Source: Planctomycetota bacterium
GTDB lineage: Bacteria; Planctomycetota; UBA1135; GCA-002686595
NCBI GenBank assembly: GCA_016779225.1
Contig: JADHNZ010000032.1
Span: forward strand, 1 to 37,481
Direction of reading: 5' to 3'
Length of the DNA: 37,481 nt
The notes below the pieces were generated by a model that worked only from the letters and a program-made list of their open reading frames with translations, was not told where the DNA came from and made no database searches. The first letter of the stretch is position 1, and each line of letters begins with the position of its first letter. Position numbers and translations under genes: made by a program. Below, in pieces: positions 30,608 to 37,481 of the stretch.

Positions 30608-31567
30608 CTAGGCCTCCCCGTGCGCGATCAGGTGCGCCTCGAGCTGGTCCGCGACCTCGCCGGCCACCTGGCGCGTGGCCTCGAGGTCGTGCGGGTTGGC
30701 GCCGCCGACCGCGATGTGACCGCCGCCGCCGTAGCGCTCCATGAGCTCACCCACATGCATGCGGTTCGCCGGGGGATTCCACGGGTTCTCCCCGCAGGTC
30801 ACATGGAACCCCGCCCTGGTGGGGATCACGCCGACCGCGTAGCGAGCCTCCGGGTGGTGGTAGAAGGGCGCGAAGCGCTCGCGACGCACCTTGTTCGACG
30901 AGGCGTCGTACAGCAGGACCCCCGCGCGCTGCCGGACGACCGTGGGGGGGAACTGGACCAGGGCCTTGTCGCGCGTCTTGCAGGCGCGCTGGTAGGCCCG
31001 CTCCAGGTCCGGGCGGCTGGCGACCTCCTCGAGGGTCCCGTCCCGCATGGCGGCGGCCAGCTCGTCGGTCCACTCGGGCCGCGGGCCCGCGGCGAGCGCC
31101 CGCGTGATGCGCAGGGCGGGCTCCTCACCGTAGATGGCCTGGTCCACGCTGGAGTAGCGGGCGGCATCCACCACATCGCTCCAGCGCGCCATCTCCCGGA
31201 ACCGCTCGGGCACCTCGTAGCCCCACCAGCGCTCGGCGTGGGCCAGGATCATGGGGGGGCAGGAGGGCGAGGTGGCGTCCCACATCCAGCGCTCGCTCGG
31301 GGCGTACGCGGCGCGCAGCTCGTCGTCCAGGAAGGTGGTCGGGTGGTGGTCGAACCAGTACGCGGCGCGTGGGTGGAAGTGGAAGTCCACGATCGCGAAG
31401 CGGGTGCCCTCACCGAAGGTCGCCCAGTCCGTGCGCTGGTCGTAGTTCACCGAGGTCAGGCGCAGGTCGTCCTCGCCGCGCTCGGCCAGGATGGAGGCCA
31501 GCACCGCGGCCGAGACCATCCCGTCGAAGTCCCGGTGGTAGTGGATCGTCAGCTGCCCGCCCGCCAT
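30608..31567 (-). CDS. DHH/DHHA1-family phosphoesterase
   Basis: The 319-residue product has the N-terminal metal-binding motif HYHRDFDGMVSAAVL (D13, D15), IVDFHFHP, and the name-giving D73-H74-H75 in WFDHHPTTF. Near the C-terminus RYGGGGHIAVGG is the DHHA1 substrate-binding glycine-rich loop. Members hydrolyse short oligonucleotides, cyclic dinucleotide products or pAp with manganese. The exact substrate is not predictable: the protein lacks the extra domains of RecJ and of GdpP. ATG 31567 is supported by a TATGCT hexamer six bases upstream. It leads an operon with rlmN. Confidence 0.8.
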   Translation of the reverse strand: MAGGQLTIHYHRDFDGMVSAAVLASILAERGEDDLRLTSVNYDQRTDWATFGEGTRFAIVDFHFHPRAAYWFDHHPTTFLDDELRAAYAPSERWMWDATSPSCPPMILAHAERWWGYEVPERFREMARWSDVVDAARYSSVDQAIYGEEPALRITRALAAGPRPEWTDELAAAMRDGTLEEVASRPDLERAYQRACKTRDKALVQFPPTVVRQRAGVLLYDASSNKVRRERFAPFYHHPEARYAVGVIPTRAGFHVTCGENPWNPPANRMHVGELMERYGGGGHIAVGGANPHDLEATRQVAGEVADQLEAHLIAHGEA

Positions 31568-31573
31568 GCCGAT

Positions 31574-31579
31574 AGCATA
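31574..31579 (-). promoter_or_regulatory. Candidate -10 element for a leaderless mRNA (DHH gene)
   Basis: On the - strand TATGCT is followed by six bases (ATCGGC) and the ATG. The spacing equals that of TACGCT before the SRPBCC gene. Transcription would begin at about the start codon. The 57-base gap to the divergent CAP gene holds no Shine-Dalgarno sequence for this gene. Confidence 0.45.
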
Positions 31580-31624
31580 GGCGGCGAGCGCCCCTGACCC
31601 CTGCTCGATCCTCCCCGCAGCACC

Positions 31625-32776
31625 ATGCGCACGGCCCTTCTCCTCCTGCCCCTGCTCGCCCCTGTGGCACAGCAGGACCCGGCGGCACCCGGCCCCAGCG
31701 GCTCGGCGCGCGGCCCGCACGCGTCGCGCCAGGATGAGGATCCCGCTGCCCGGCGTGCGCGCCAGGCAGATGCCATGGCGGCCCTCAAGGCGAAGGACGC
31801 CACGCCGGCCCAACAGGAGGCGGCGGTGGACACGCTGCTCGACCTGGGTCCGGAGGCGACCCTCTTGGCCGGGCGCTACCTCGATCGCCAGCTGGAGCGC
31901 CACCGCAAGGACAACCAGCGCGCGCAGGAGACGCTCCTCAAGGGCTTCGGCAAGGCGGCCAAGGGAATCGTCTCGGCCCGCCTGGACCGCGAGGGGCAGG
32001 CGCGCCTGGAGGCCTCGCGCGCGGCGGTGCTCGGCGCGGCCCGCTCGCCGGATCTCTCGAAGGAGACCATCCGCACGGTCTCGGACCCCGCGGTGGCGGT
32101 GCTCGAGGAGCTGCTGGTGGTGCGGCCGGCCCAGGTCTGGGATGCGGACGAGGAGCTGTTCGAGGCGTTCGTGGAGCTGCTCGACGGCTTCGAGGTCGAG
32201 GGGCGCGTGCACGGCTGGTGGTCCCGCGCCGTGGCGGCTCTGCGTGAGGGGGGCTCTCCGCGCGCGGCCGAGCGCCTGGGGGAGCACGCCGATCCCAGGG
32301 CCTTCGAGGAACGCCTCATGGCTGGCCTCCGGCAGGCCGCGGAGGCCGCCACCCCTCTGACCTCGAAGGACCTCGCCAACCTGGAGTTCAACGCCAGCGT
32401 CGCTGAGGAGCTGGATCCGGAGGAGGTCGCGGGCATCGCGGACCTCAACCACCTGCGCATCCTGCTGGGCCTTGGCGTTCAGCGCATCGATGTGAAGCTC
32501 TGCGAGGCGGGCCGCGACCACAGCAAGGACATGGCGACGCTGGGGTTCTTCGCCCATGACTCGCCGGTGGAGGGCAAGACCACGCCGTGGATGCGCGCCG
32601 AGCGCTTCGGGACCACGGCCGGGGCGGAGAACATCGCCGCCGGGCAGGCCACCGGGCCCGCGGCGATCCGGGCCTGGTGGTACTCGCCAGGCCACCACAA
32701 GAACATGCTCGGCGGAGGCGCCCGCACCGGCCTTGGCCGATTCGGCTCCCACTGGACGCAGCTCTTCGGGGGCTGA
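31625..32776 (+). CDS. Secreted protein with C-terminal CAP/SCP domain
   Basis: The 383-residue product has a short signal peptide (MRTALLLLPLLAPVAQQ), a charged low-complexity stretch, and a helical region of about 200 residues without recognised domains. The C-terminal 120 residues form a CAP (SCP/PR-1/YkwD) domain: LNHLRILLGLGVQRID, then CEAGRDHSKDMATLGFFAHD with the conserved His of the SxxM..x.FxH motif, ENIAAGQATGPAAIRAW, and SPGHHKNMLGGGARTGLG. Bacterial CAP proteins are extracytoplasmic; biochemical roles vary and are mostly unproven. It is divergent from the DHH gene and ends in front of a perfect hairpin shared with clpX. Confidence 0.82.
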   Translation: MRTALLLLPLLAPVAQQDPAAPGPSGSARGPHASRQDEDPAARRARQADAMAALKAKDATPAQQEAAVDTLLDLGPEATLLAGRYLDRQLERHRKDNQRAQETLLKGFGKAAKGIVSARLDREGQARLEASRAAVLGAARSPDLSKETIRTVSDPAVAVLEELLVVRPAQVWDADEELFEAFVELLDGFEVEGRVHGWWSRAVAALREGGSPRAAERLGEHADPRAFEERLMAGLRQAAEAATPLTSKDLANLEFNASVAEELDPEEVAGIADLNHLRILLGLGVQRIDVKLCEAGRDHSKDMATLGFFAHDSPVEGKTTPWMRAERFGTTAGAENIAAGQATGPAAIRAWWYSPGHHKNMLGGGARTGLGRFGSHWTQLFGG

Positions 32777-32841
32777 GCCGGTTCACCTCGCGGGCGGGTC
32801 CCAAGGGGGGCAGGGCCCGCGCCCATGAGCCCTCCTAGAGG

Positions 32842-32879
32842 CCGAAGGCGGGCTCCCGCGCGCGAGAGCCCGCCTTCGG
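32842..32879. terminator. Hairpin between convergent CAP gene and clpX
   Basis: A perfect 14-base stem (CCGAAGGCGGGCTC with its complement) encloses a ten-base CG-rich loop. It lies 65 bases after the CAP gene stop and 20 bases beyond the clpX stop. No U-tract follows on either strand. It could end transcription from both sides. Confidence 0.65.
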
Positions 32880-32899
32880 GCGGAGCTGGGGCTGGGCCC

Positions 32900-34336
32900 T
32901 CAGGCGCTCTCGCGCTGGTCCTCGTGGAGGTCGTCCTCTTCGGGCAGCGGCTCGCTCACCTTCGGCGTCTCGGGCAGGAGGTCCTCGGCGGTCAGGCCCA
33001 GGGCGAGGCTGCTCTCGCCACGCACATACTCGGCCTCGACCACGAAGCGGTCGGTGTCCGTGCGATGGGGCAGCTCGTAGAGCAGGTCCAGGAGGACATC
33101 CTCCAGGATGGCGCGTAGGGCCCGCACGCCAGTCTCCCGCTCGATGGCCTGGTCGGCGATGGCGAGCAGCGCGCCGTCGCTGAACTCGAGCTCCTTCCCC
33201 GACAGCTCGAAGAGCTTCGCGTACTGGCGGGTGAGGGCGTTCTTGGGCTCGCGCAGGATGCGCACGAGGTCGTCGCGCCGCAGGGTGTCGAGGGTCGCGA
33301 TGACGGGGAGACGGCCAATGAACTCGGGGATCAGCCCGAAGCCCATGAGGTCCTTGGGGATCAGGTACGGGGCGTAGGCGTCTCGGGCCAGCGGGTCGCC
33401 GACCGCGGGGAGCGGACCCTCCGGCGCCTTCTTGCCCGCCAGGCGTCGCGGTGCGTCGCCCACGCTGGCATCGCGCCCGAAGCCGATGGCCTCCTGGCCG
33501 ACGCGCTTGGCGATGAACTCCTCGATGCCGCTGAAGGTGCCGCCGCACACGAACAGGATGTTCGCGGTGTCGACCTGGATGTAGGACTGCTCGGGGTGCT
33601 TACGGCCTCCCTGGGGCGGCACATTCGCGACCGTGCCCTCGAGGATCTTGAGCAGGGCCTGCTGGACGCCCTCACCCGAGACATCCCGGGTGATCGAGAC
33701 ATTGCCCGTGGTCCGCCCGATCTTGTCGATCTCGTCGATGTAGATGATCCCCTGCTGGGCGCGCTCCACGTCGAAGTCCGCGGCCTGGAGCAGCTTGAGC
33801 AGGATGTTCTCCACATCCTCGCCCACATAGCCCGCCTCCGTGAGGGTCGTGGCGTCCGCCATGGCGAACGGGACATCCAGCATCCGGGCCAGGGTCCGGG
33901 CCAGGAGGGTCTTGCCCGAGCCGGTCGGGCCGACCAGCAGGACGTTCGACTTCTCGATCTCGACCTCCCCGGCGGCGTCGGGGTCGACGGCCAGGCGGCG
34001 GAGGCGGTTGTAGTGGTTGTAGACCGCAACCGAGAGGACCTTCTTGGCCCCCTGCTGGCCGATCACATACTCGTCCAGGCGACGAGCGATCTCGACGGGG
34101 GTGGGGAGGCGGTGGGGGGCCTTGCCCTCCGCGGCCTTGCCCGAGCCCTTGCGGGCCTTCTCGCCCTCGGGGTTGCGGCGCTGCTCCTCCTGCAGGATCG
34201 AGTTGCAGATCTCGATGCACTCGTTGCAGATGTAGACGCCGGGGGGGCCGGCGATGAGGCTCGTGACGTGGTGCCGACGCTTCTCGCAGAAGGTGCAGCG
34301 CTCCACGTGGCGCCCGCGGTTGGAGGACGAACTCAT
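32900..34336 (-). CDS. clpX: ClpX, AAA+ unfoldase subunit of the ClpXP protease
   Basis: This 478-residue protein has an N-terminal C4 zinc-binding domain (C14-x2-C17-x19-C37-x2-C40), Walker A GPTGSGKT at 136-143, pore loop GYVG at 169-172, Walker B IIYIDEID at 197-204, and GGRKHPEQ, the RKH loop. It unfolds tagged proteins with ATP and feeds them to ClpP. An extra stretch of about 25 residues follows FGRDASVGD, before [20 protein letters not shown]. It is longer than the E. coli protein (424) mainly through the insert, a linker after the zinc domain and an acidic tail. It has its own promoter-like sequence rather than a tight operon with clpP, which lies 250 bases upstream. Confidence 0.97.
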   Translation of the reverse strand: MSSSSNRGRHVERCTFCEKRRHHVTSLIAGPPGVYICNECIEICNSILQEEQRRNPEGEKARKGSGKAAEGKAPHRLPTPVEIARRLDEYVIGQQGAKKVLSVAVYNHYNRLRRLAVDPDAAGEVEIEKSNVLLVGPTGSGKTLLARTLARMLDVPFAMADATTLTEAGYVGEDVENILLKLLQAADFDVERAQQGIIYIDEIDKIGRTTGNVSITRDVSGEGVQQALLKILEGTVANVPPQGGRKHPEQSYIQVDTANILFVCGGTFSGIEEFIAKRVGQEAIGFGRDASVGDAPRRLAGKKAPEGPLPAVGDPLARDAYAPYLIPKDLMGFGLIPEFIGRLPVIATLDTLRRDDLVRILREPKNALTRQYAKLFELSGKELEFSDGALLAIADQAIERETGVRALRAILEDVLLDLLYELPHRTDTDRFVVEAEYVRGESSLALGLTAEDLLPETPKVSEPLPEEDDLHEDQRESA

Positions 34337-34345
34337 GATCCCCGC

Positions 34346-34351
34346 ATCCTA
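34346..34351 (-). promoter_or_regulatory. Candidate -10 element for clpX
   Basis: On the - strand TAGGAT is followed by nine bases and the clpX ATG. The spacing fits a leaderless or near-leaderless mRNA, although GGGG in the spacer might act as a weak ribosome signal. The 250-base gap between clpX and clpP also contains TAGACTC on the + strand at 34400-34406. Confidence 0.4.
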
Positions 34352-34505
34352 GCCGCAGGGGCACCCTCTCCCTCACGCGCGCGGCAGCCGATCTCCCAAT
34401 AGACTCATCTGTCGCGATCTGGTGCGCAATCACAGCAGAACGAGCGTCCGAGCGCTCCACGGTGCCTCGACGGGGGACAGCGGAGATGACGATCTTGGAA
34501 ATCGA

Positions 34506-34539
34506 GGAGGTCCGCGCGCCACCTGGCACGCGGACCTCC
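34506..34539. terminator. Hairpin downstream of clpP
   Basis: GGAGGTCCGCG and CGCGGACCTCC form an 11-base perfect stem with a 12-base loop. On the - strand it lies 47 bases after the clpP stop and is followed by TCGATTTCC, a weak T-rich run. It probably ends the clpP transcript before clpX. Confidence 0.55.
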
Positions 34540-34586
34540 ACAGGTCTCCGGACGGCCCGCGAGGGGCGCGCGGAGGGGGGCGAGGC

Positions 34587-35261
34587 TCAGCTCTTCTTGG
34601 CGTCGCCCTTCTTGGCGTCGGGGTAGGCCAGGACCTCGTCGATGAGGCCGAACTCCTTGGCCTCCTCGGGGGACATGAAGTGGTCGGTCGGCATCATCGC
34701 CGCATCGAGCTCCTCGAGGGTCTTGTTGCAGTCCGCCGCGAGGCGCCCCCGGAGCAGGTCGTGCAGGCGCTTGGACTCCTTGTAGTCGACCTCCATGTCC
34801 ATGAACTTGCCGCGCGTGCCGCCCGACAGCTGGTGGATCATGATGCGGGCGCTCGGGAGGGCGAAGCGCTTGCCCTTGGTCCCGCCGGCCAGGAGCGAGG
34901 CTCCCATGGAGGCGGCCTGCCCCATCACGAAGGTCTGGATGTCGCAGGAGATCATCTTCATCGTGTCGTAGATGGCGAGGCCTGCCGTGACCAGGCCGCC
35001 CGGCGACTGGATGTACATCTTGACGTCCTGGTTCGGGCCGGACTTCTCGAGGAAGAGCAGCTGGGCCACGATCGCGTTCGCCATCTCCTCGGAGTCGATG
35101 GCGCGCACGATCACGATGCGGTCCTCGAGGAGCCGGGAGAAGATGTCATAGGTCCGCTCCCCACGGCCCGTCCGCTCGATGACATAGGGAATGTAGGAGG
35201 TGGGGGCGTTGGACTCGCGGTCGGGCAGGTCCGGCCAGCTGAGTTGGGCGGGGATGGACAT
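34587..35261 (-). CDS. clpP: ClpP, proteolytic subunit of the Clp protease
   Basis: The 224-residue serine peptidase has YIQSPGGLVTAGLAIYDTM and the catalytic triad Ser118 (FVMGQAASMGAS), His143 (RIMIHQ) and Asp193 (PTDHFMSPEE, aligned by FMSPEEAKEFGLID). It forms the two-ring chamber that degrades substrates delivered by ClpX. The frame is open for 45 more codons upstream, but the family start fits MSIPAQLSWP at 35261, and the upstream part is low complexity. TCTACACC six bases before the ATG resembles the leaderless motif, though weakly. The C-terminus is lysine-rich (KKGDAKKS). It lies between tig and clpX, the usual order, but with hairpins on both sides. Confidence 0.96.
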   Translation of the reverse strand: MSIPAQLSWPDLPDRESNAPTSYIPYVIERTGRGERTYDIFSRLLEDRIVIVRAIDSEEMANAIVAQLLFLEKSGPNQDVKMYIQSPGGLVTAGLAIYDTMKMISCDIQTFVMGQAASMGASLLAGGTKGKRFALPSARIMIHQLSGGTRGKFMDMEVDYKESKRLHDLLRGRLAADCNKTLEELDAAMMPTDHFMSPEEAKEFGLIDEVLAYPDAKKGDAKKS

Positions 35262-35334
35262 GGGGGTGGTGTAGATTCGGCGAGGGGCCGATGCAAGGCC
35301 GGGTCTGTGCGGTGCGCTGGGAGGCGCCGGGAAC

Positions 35335-35367
35335 GAGAGCGGGCGGCCCGCCGGGCCGCCCGCTCTC
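35335..35367. terminator. Long perfect hairpin after tig
   Basis: A 15-base perfect stem (GAGAGCGGGCGGCCC with its complement) encloses a three-base loop. It is 61 bases beyond the tig stop on the - strand and 73 bases upstream of the clpP start. No U-tract follows. Its strength suggests it ends or attenuates transcription from tig into clpP. Confidence 0.65.
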
Positions 35368-35428
35368 ACTGGTCGCGCCGCCCGGGAGGACCGCACGCTG
35401 CGGGCTCCTGGGAGGGCCTATCGGCTCC

Positions 35429-36718
35429 TCAGGCGGGATCCTTGACCGTGGCCTGCTCCCGCAGGAAGCCCCGGACCTTGCGCTCGAGCAGCTCGACGGC
35501 CATCTGCTGGAACATGCCCTGGTTCTCGCCGTAGTACTTGCGGACCTCCTCGAGCTCCGCCTGGTTGCGGTCGGCGATCGCCTGCAATTCGGCGTTCATA
35601 TCCTCGCCCGACACCGCGATGGACTCGGCCTCGGCGATTGTCTCCACGACGAGCAGGGCCTTCAGCCCGCGGGCGGCCTCGTCGCGCGCGGTGGGGCGCT
35701 GCTCCTCGCGGGCCGCCTCGCGCTGCTCCTCGGGGACCTGGCGCTGCTCGAGCTCCCGCTCGAACTGGGCTAGGCGGACCTCGGTCTGCTCGTCGAGGAT
35801 CGACGCGGGGAGGTCGCACTGGGCCTCGGCCAGCACCCGCTCCAGCAGGACCGTCTCGACGCGGTTCTGCTCGCCCTGCTGCGCGCTGGACTCCATGTGC
35901 TCACGGAGCTTCGCGCGGAAGCCGTCCATGTCCTCGACCTGGGCGCCCTGGCACATCTCCTCGTCGGAGGGAGGCACCAGGTCGTAGGCCTGCTTCACGG
36001 TCACCTCGCAGGTGCCCTCCTGGCCGCGGGCCTCCTCGTTCTCGATCGAGTCGGGCAGGGTCATGGGCACGGTGAAGGTGTCGCCCTCGCCCTTGCCGGT
36101 CAGGGCCTCCTTCCAGGCGTCCGCGTCGATGCCGGGGGGCGGCTGGGGGATGCCCAGGCGCAGGCCCTCGCGGGTGAAGACCTCCTCCTCGCCGTGCAGG
36201 AAGCGCACATCGCCCAGGGCGAGGCCGTCCTCCTTGAGGCCCTCCTCGCCCGCGGGCTCGGGGCGGCTGTGCTGCTTGCGCAGGTCGTCCACCCCGCGCT
36301 CCACATCGTCGTCGGTCACATGCTGCAGCTCGCTCTCGAGCTCGAGGCCCTTGTAGGTTCCGAGGGTCACCTCGGGGCGCAGAGCGACCTCAAAGGTCAG
36401 GGTGAAGCCCCCGTCCTCGCCGTCCTCGGCGGCCTCCTTGGGCACGCGCGGGTTGGCGAAGGGCTTGATGCCGTGCTCCTCCTGGGCCTGGCGGTACGCC
36501 TGGCTGACGAAGTGCTGCTTGAGGCCCTCGCGCAGCTCGGCTCCGACCTGCTTCTCCACGAACGCAAGGGGGGCCTTGCCGGGGCGGAAGCCCTTCATGC
36601 GGACGCGCCCGCGCTCGTGCTGCAGGCCCCGCTTGTACTCGCCCTGGAACTCGTCGGCGGGGACGGTGAGGGTGATGCGGGCCAGGGTGGCTTCGGGCTT
36701 CTCGACTTGGACGTCCAC
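35429..36718 (-). CDS. tig: Trigger factor, ribosome-associated chaperone
   Basis: From the GTG at 36718 the protein has 429 residues. It starts MDVQVEKPEATLARITLTVP, followed by the ribosome-binding signature GFRPGKAP at 43-50 and EKQVGAELREGLKQHFVSQA. The middle part (about 150-245) corresponds to the FKBP-like PPIase domain but is divergent. The C-terminal part is highly charged and helical, as in the chaperone domain. It binds nascent chains at the ribosome exit tunnel. The frame is open 41 codons further upstream, but the family N-terminus begins at this GTG. Upstream, TTGCCG and TTCAAT on the - strand are 17 bases apart and could be a promoter, giving a leader with the hairpin at 36782-36800. 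Confidence 0.93.
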   Translation of the reverse strand: MDVQVEKPEATLARITLTVPADEFQGEYKRGLQHERGRVRMKGFRPGKAPLAFVEKQVGAELREGLKQHFVSQAYRQAQEEHGIKPFANPRVPKEAAEDGEDGGFTLTFEVALRPEVTLGTYKGLELESELQHVTDDDVERGVDDLRKQHSRPEPAGEEGLKEDGLALGDVRFLHGEEEVFTREGLRLGIPQPPPGIDADAWKEALTGKGEGDTFTVPMTLPDSIENEEARGQEGTCEVTVKQAYDLVPPSDEEMCQGAQVEDMDGFRAKLREHMESSAQQGEQNRVETVLLERVLAEAQCDLPASILDEQTEVRLAQFERELEQRQVPEEQREAAREEQRPTARDEAARGLKALLVVETIAEAESIAVSGEDMNAELQAIADRNQAELEEVRKYYGENQGMFQQMAVELLERKVRGFLREQATVKDPA

Positions 36719-36781
36719 GGAGTTCGGGGCGGTTGGGGCTTGTCGGAGCCTCCAGAGCGCGGCTCTGGGGCTTGGTGAGGG

Positions 36782-36800
36782 CCCTTCGCCAAGCGAAGGG
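36782..36800 (-). promoter_or_regulatory. Hairpin in the tig leader
   Basis: CCCTTCGC and GCGAAGGG form an eight-base perfect stem with a three-base loop, 63 bases before the tig GTG. If transcription starts from the TTGCCG-17-TTCAAT sequence, it would be at the 5' end of the mRNA. It may stabilise the transcript; no known riboswitch pattern is visible. Confidence 0.35.
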
Positions 36801-36871
36801 GGCTGAAGATTGAACCGACCAGGCGCCCCGGCGGCAAGCACCGAGGGGCTGGAGGGCCGCCGGAATGGGTT

Positions 36872-36877
36872 ATGAAA
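36872..36877 (+). promoter_or_regulatory. Candidate -10 element for the RND adaptor gene
   Basis: TATGAA, the best match to TATAAT in the window, is followed by nine bases and the ATG at 36887. The mRNA would have a leader of only a few bases. No Shine-Dalgarno sequence is present in the nine bases. Confidence 0.45.
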
Positions 36878-36886
36878 CGCGTCCCA

Positions 36887-37481
36887 TGGCCACAGGTCCC
36901 CGCCTCCTCCTCCAGGTCCCGCTCGGCCTGGCGCTCACGGCTGCCGGCCTGGTGGGGGCCCAGTGGATCGCCCGCACCACCCCGCCTCCGCCGCCGGCCC
37001 CGCCGCGGCCGACCCCGGCCGTGACGGTGACCACGCGCCCCCTCGCACCGGAGGACCTGGAGCGGGAGGTCCGGGCCCACGGGCTCCTCGACGCGGTGCG
37101 CCAGGCCCCTCTCGCCCTCCCCGTCCCGGGCAGCGTGGCCCGGGTCCACCCCGGCTGGCGGCGCGGCGCGCGGGTCCGTGCGGGGGAGGTCCTGCTGGAG
37201 CTCGAGGCACGCGCGGCCGAGGCCGCCTTGGCGCGGCTCGAGGCGGCCGAGAGCGCGGCGCTCGCCGCCGCGGAGCAGGGCGCGGTGGAGCTCGCCTCCA
37301 TGGCGCGCCGGGTGGAGCTGGCGCGTGATGCGGCTGTGCTGGCCGCCGCAGAGGTTGGGCGCTTCGAGCGCATGGACCTGGCCAGCGCGGGTCTCGAGAG
37401 CGCCGCTGACCGTGCGCGTGCTGCCCAGGTGGAGGCGCAGGCCGGCCTGCACGGGGCCGAGTCCGCGGAGCGCGCGGCCGC
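36887..37481 (+). CDS. RND/HlyD-type periplasmic adaptor protein, 3' end outside the window
   Basis: The frame from ATG 36887 is open to the window end (198 codons). It has an N-terminal membrane anchor or signal (LLLQVPLGLALTAAGLVGAQ), then a proline-rich stretch (TTPPPPPAPPRPTP). The first lipoyl half-motif follows: LALPVPGSVARVHPGWRRGA, with VRAGEVLLELEARAAEAALA after it. Then comes the Ala/Glu-rich coiled-coil hairpin typical of membrane fusion proteins. Such proteins connect an inner-membrane RND or ABC pump to an outer-membrane channel. The pump genes would be expected just beyond the window. Substrate unknown. Confidence 0.82.

Noticed and set aside
34422..35534. + strand open frame of 370 codons opposite clpP
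   Set aside because: It is the antisense of clpP with His/Val/Leu/Asp-rich translation typical of such mirror frames; the clpP catalytic triad on the other strand is decisive.

Overview
This is a very GC-rich bacterial chromosome window (third codon positions almost all G or C) of about 37.5 kb, densely coded, with most neighbouring genes overlapping by ATGA, GTGA or TTGA. It contains no rRNA, tRNA, CRISPR array, prophage or insertion sequence that I can recognise. The gene content is that of a peptidoglycan-making diderm. The division and cell wall (dcw) cluster runs from mraZ to murB and then stops: ddl, ftsQ, ftsA and ftsZ do not follow. With the extreme GC, the divergent MraY and SEDS motifs and the lineage-specific small proteins, this suggests a member of Planctomycetota or a related deep lineage. 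That placement is inference from gene content, not a phylogeny.

Layout. (1) 1-10262: a surface glycan cluster on the + strand. It holds two GT2 glycosyltransferases, three GT4 glycosyltransferases sharing an unusual four-cysteine segment, a free LmbE/PIG-L deacetylase, a PIG-L-GT2 fusion, a membrane-anchored SRPBCC protein and a HEAT-repeat lipoprotein. Together they look like a machine for building and N-deacetylating an exopolysaccharide or glycolipid. (2) 10321-11104: an unrecognised CxxC...CxxC protein whose acidic tail is cut off by a G9 run. (3) 11105-11575: a long non-coding leader before the dcw cluster, with helically phased GTGG repeats. (4) 11576-24406: mraZ, rsmH, two small FtsL-like membrane proteins, an exceptionally long class B PBP, murE, murF, mraY, ftsW-like, a three-LysM protein, a small secreted protein and murG. 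(5) 24427-24631: six copies of a 37-bp repeat, each containing a near-perfect hairpin, between murG and a convergent DUF2007 gene. (6) 25055-27510: murC and murB, completing the UDP-MurNAc-pentapeptide route apart from MurA, MurD and Ddl, which must be elsewhere. (7) 27714-29495: thrS without a TGS domain.

(8) 29556-31567, - strand: a DHH phosphoesterase followed by rlmN. (9) 31625-32776: a secreted CAP-domain protein. (10) 32900-36718, - strand: tig, clpP and clpX, the trigger factor and ClpXP protease set, as three units separated by hairpins. (11) 36887 to the window end: the start of an RND/HlyD-type periplasmic adaptor.

Expression signals come in two styles. Genes inside operons have Shine-Dalgarno-like purine runs and overlapping starts. 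Several operon-leading genes have a -10-like hexamer (TAGACT, TACGCT, TATGCT, TAGGAT, TATGAA) only 6-9 bases before the start codon, which would give leaderless or nearly leaderless mRNAs. Perfect GC-rich hairpins without U-tracts sit at most gene-end boundaries.
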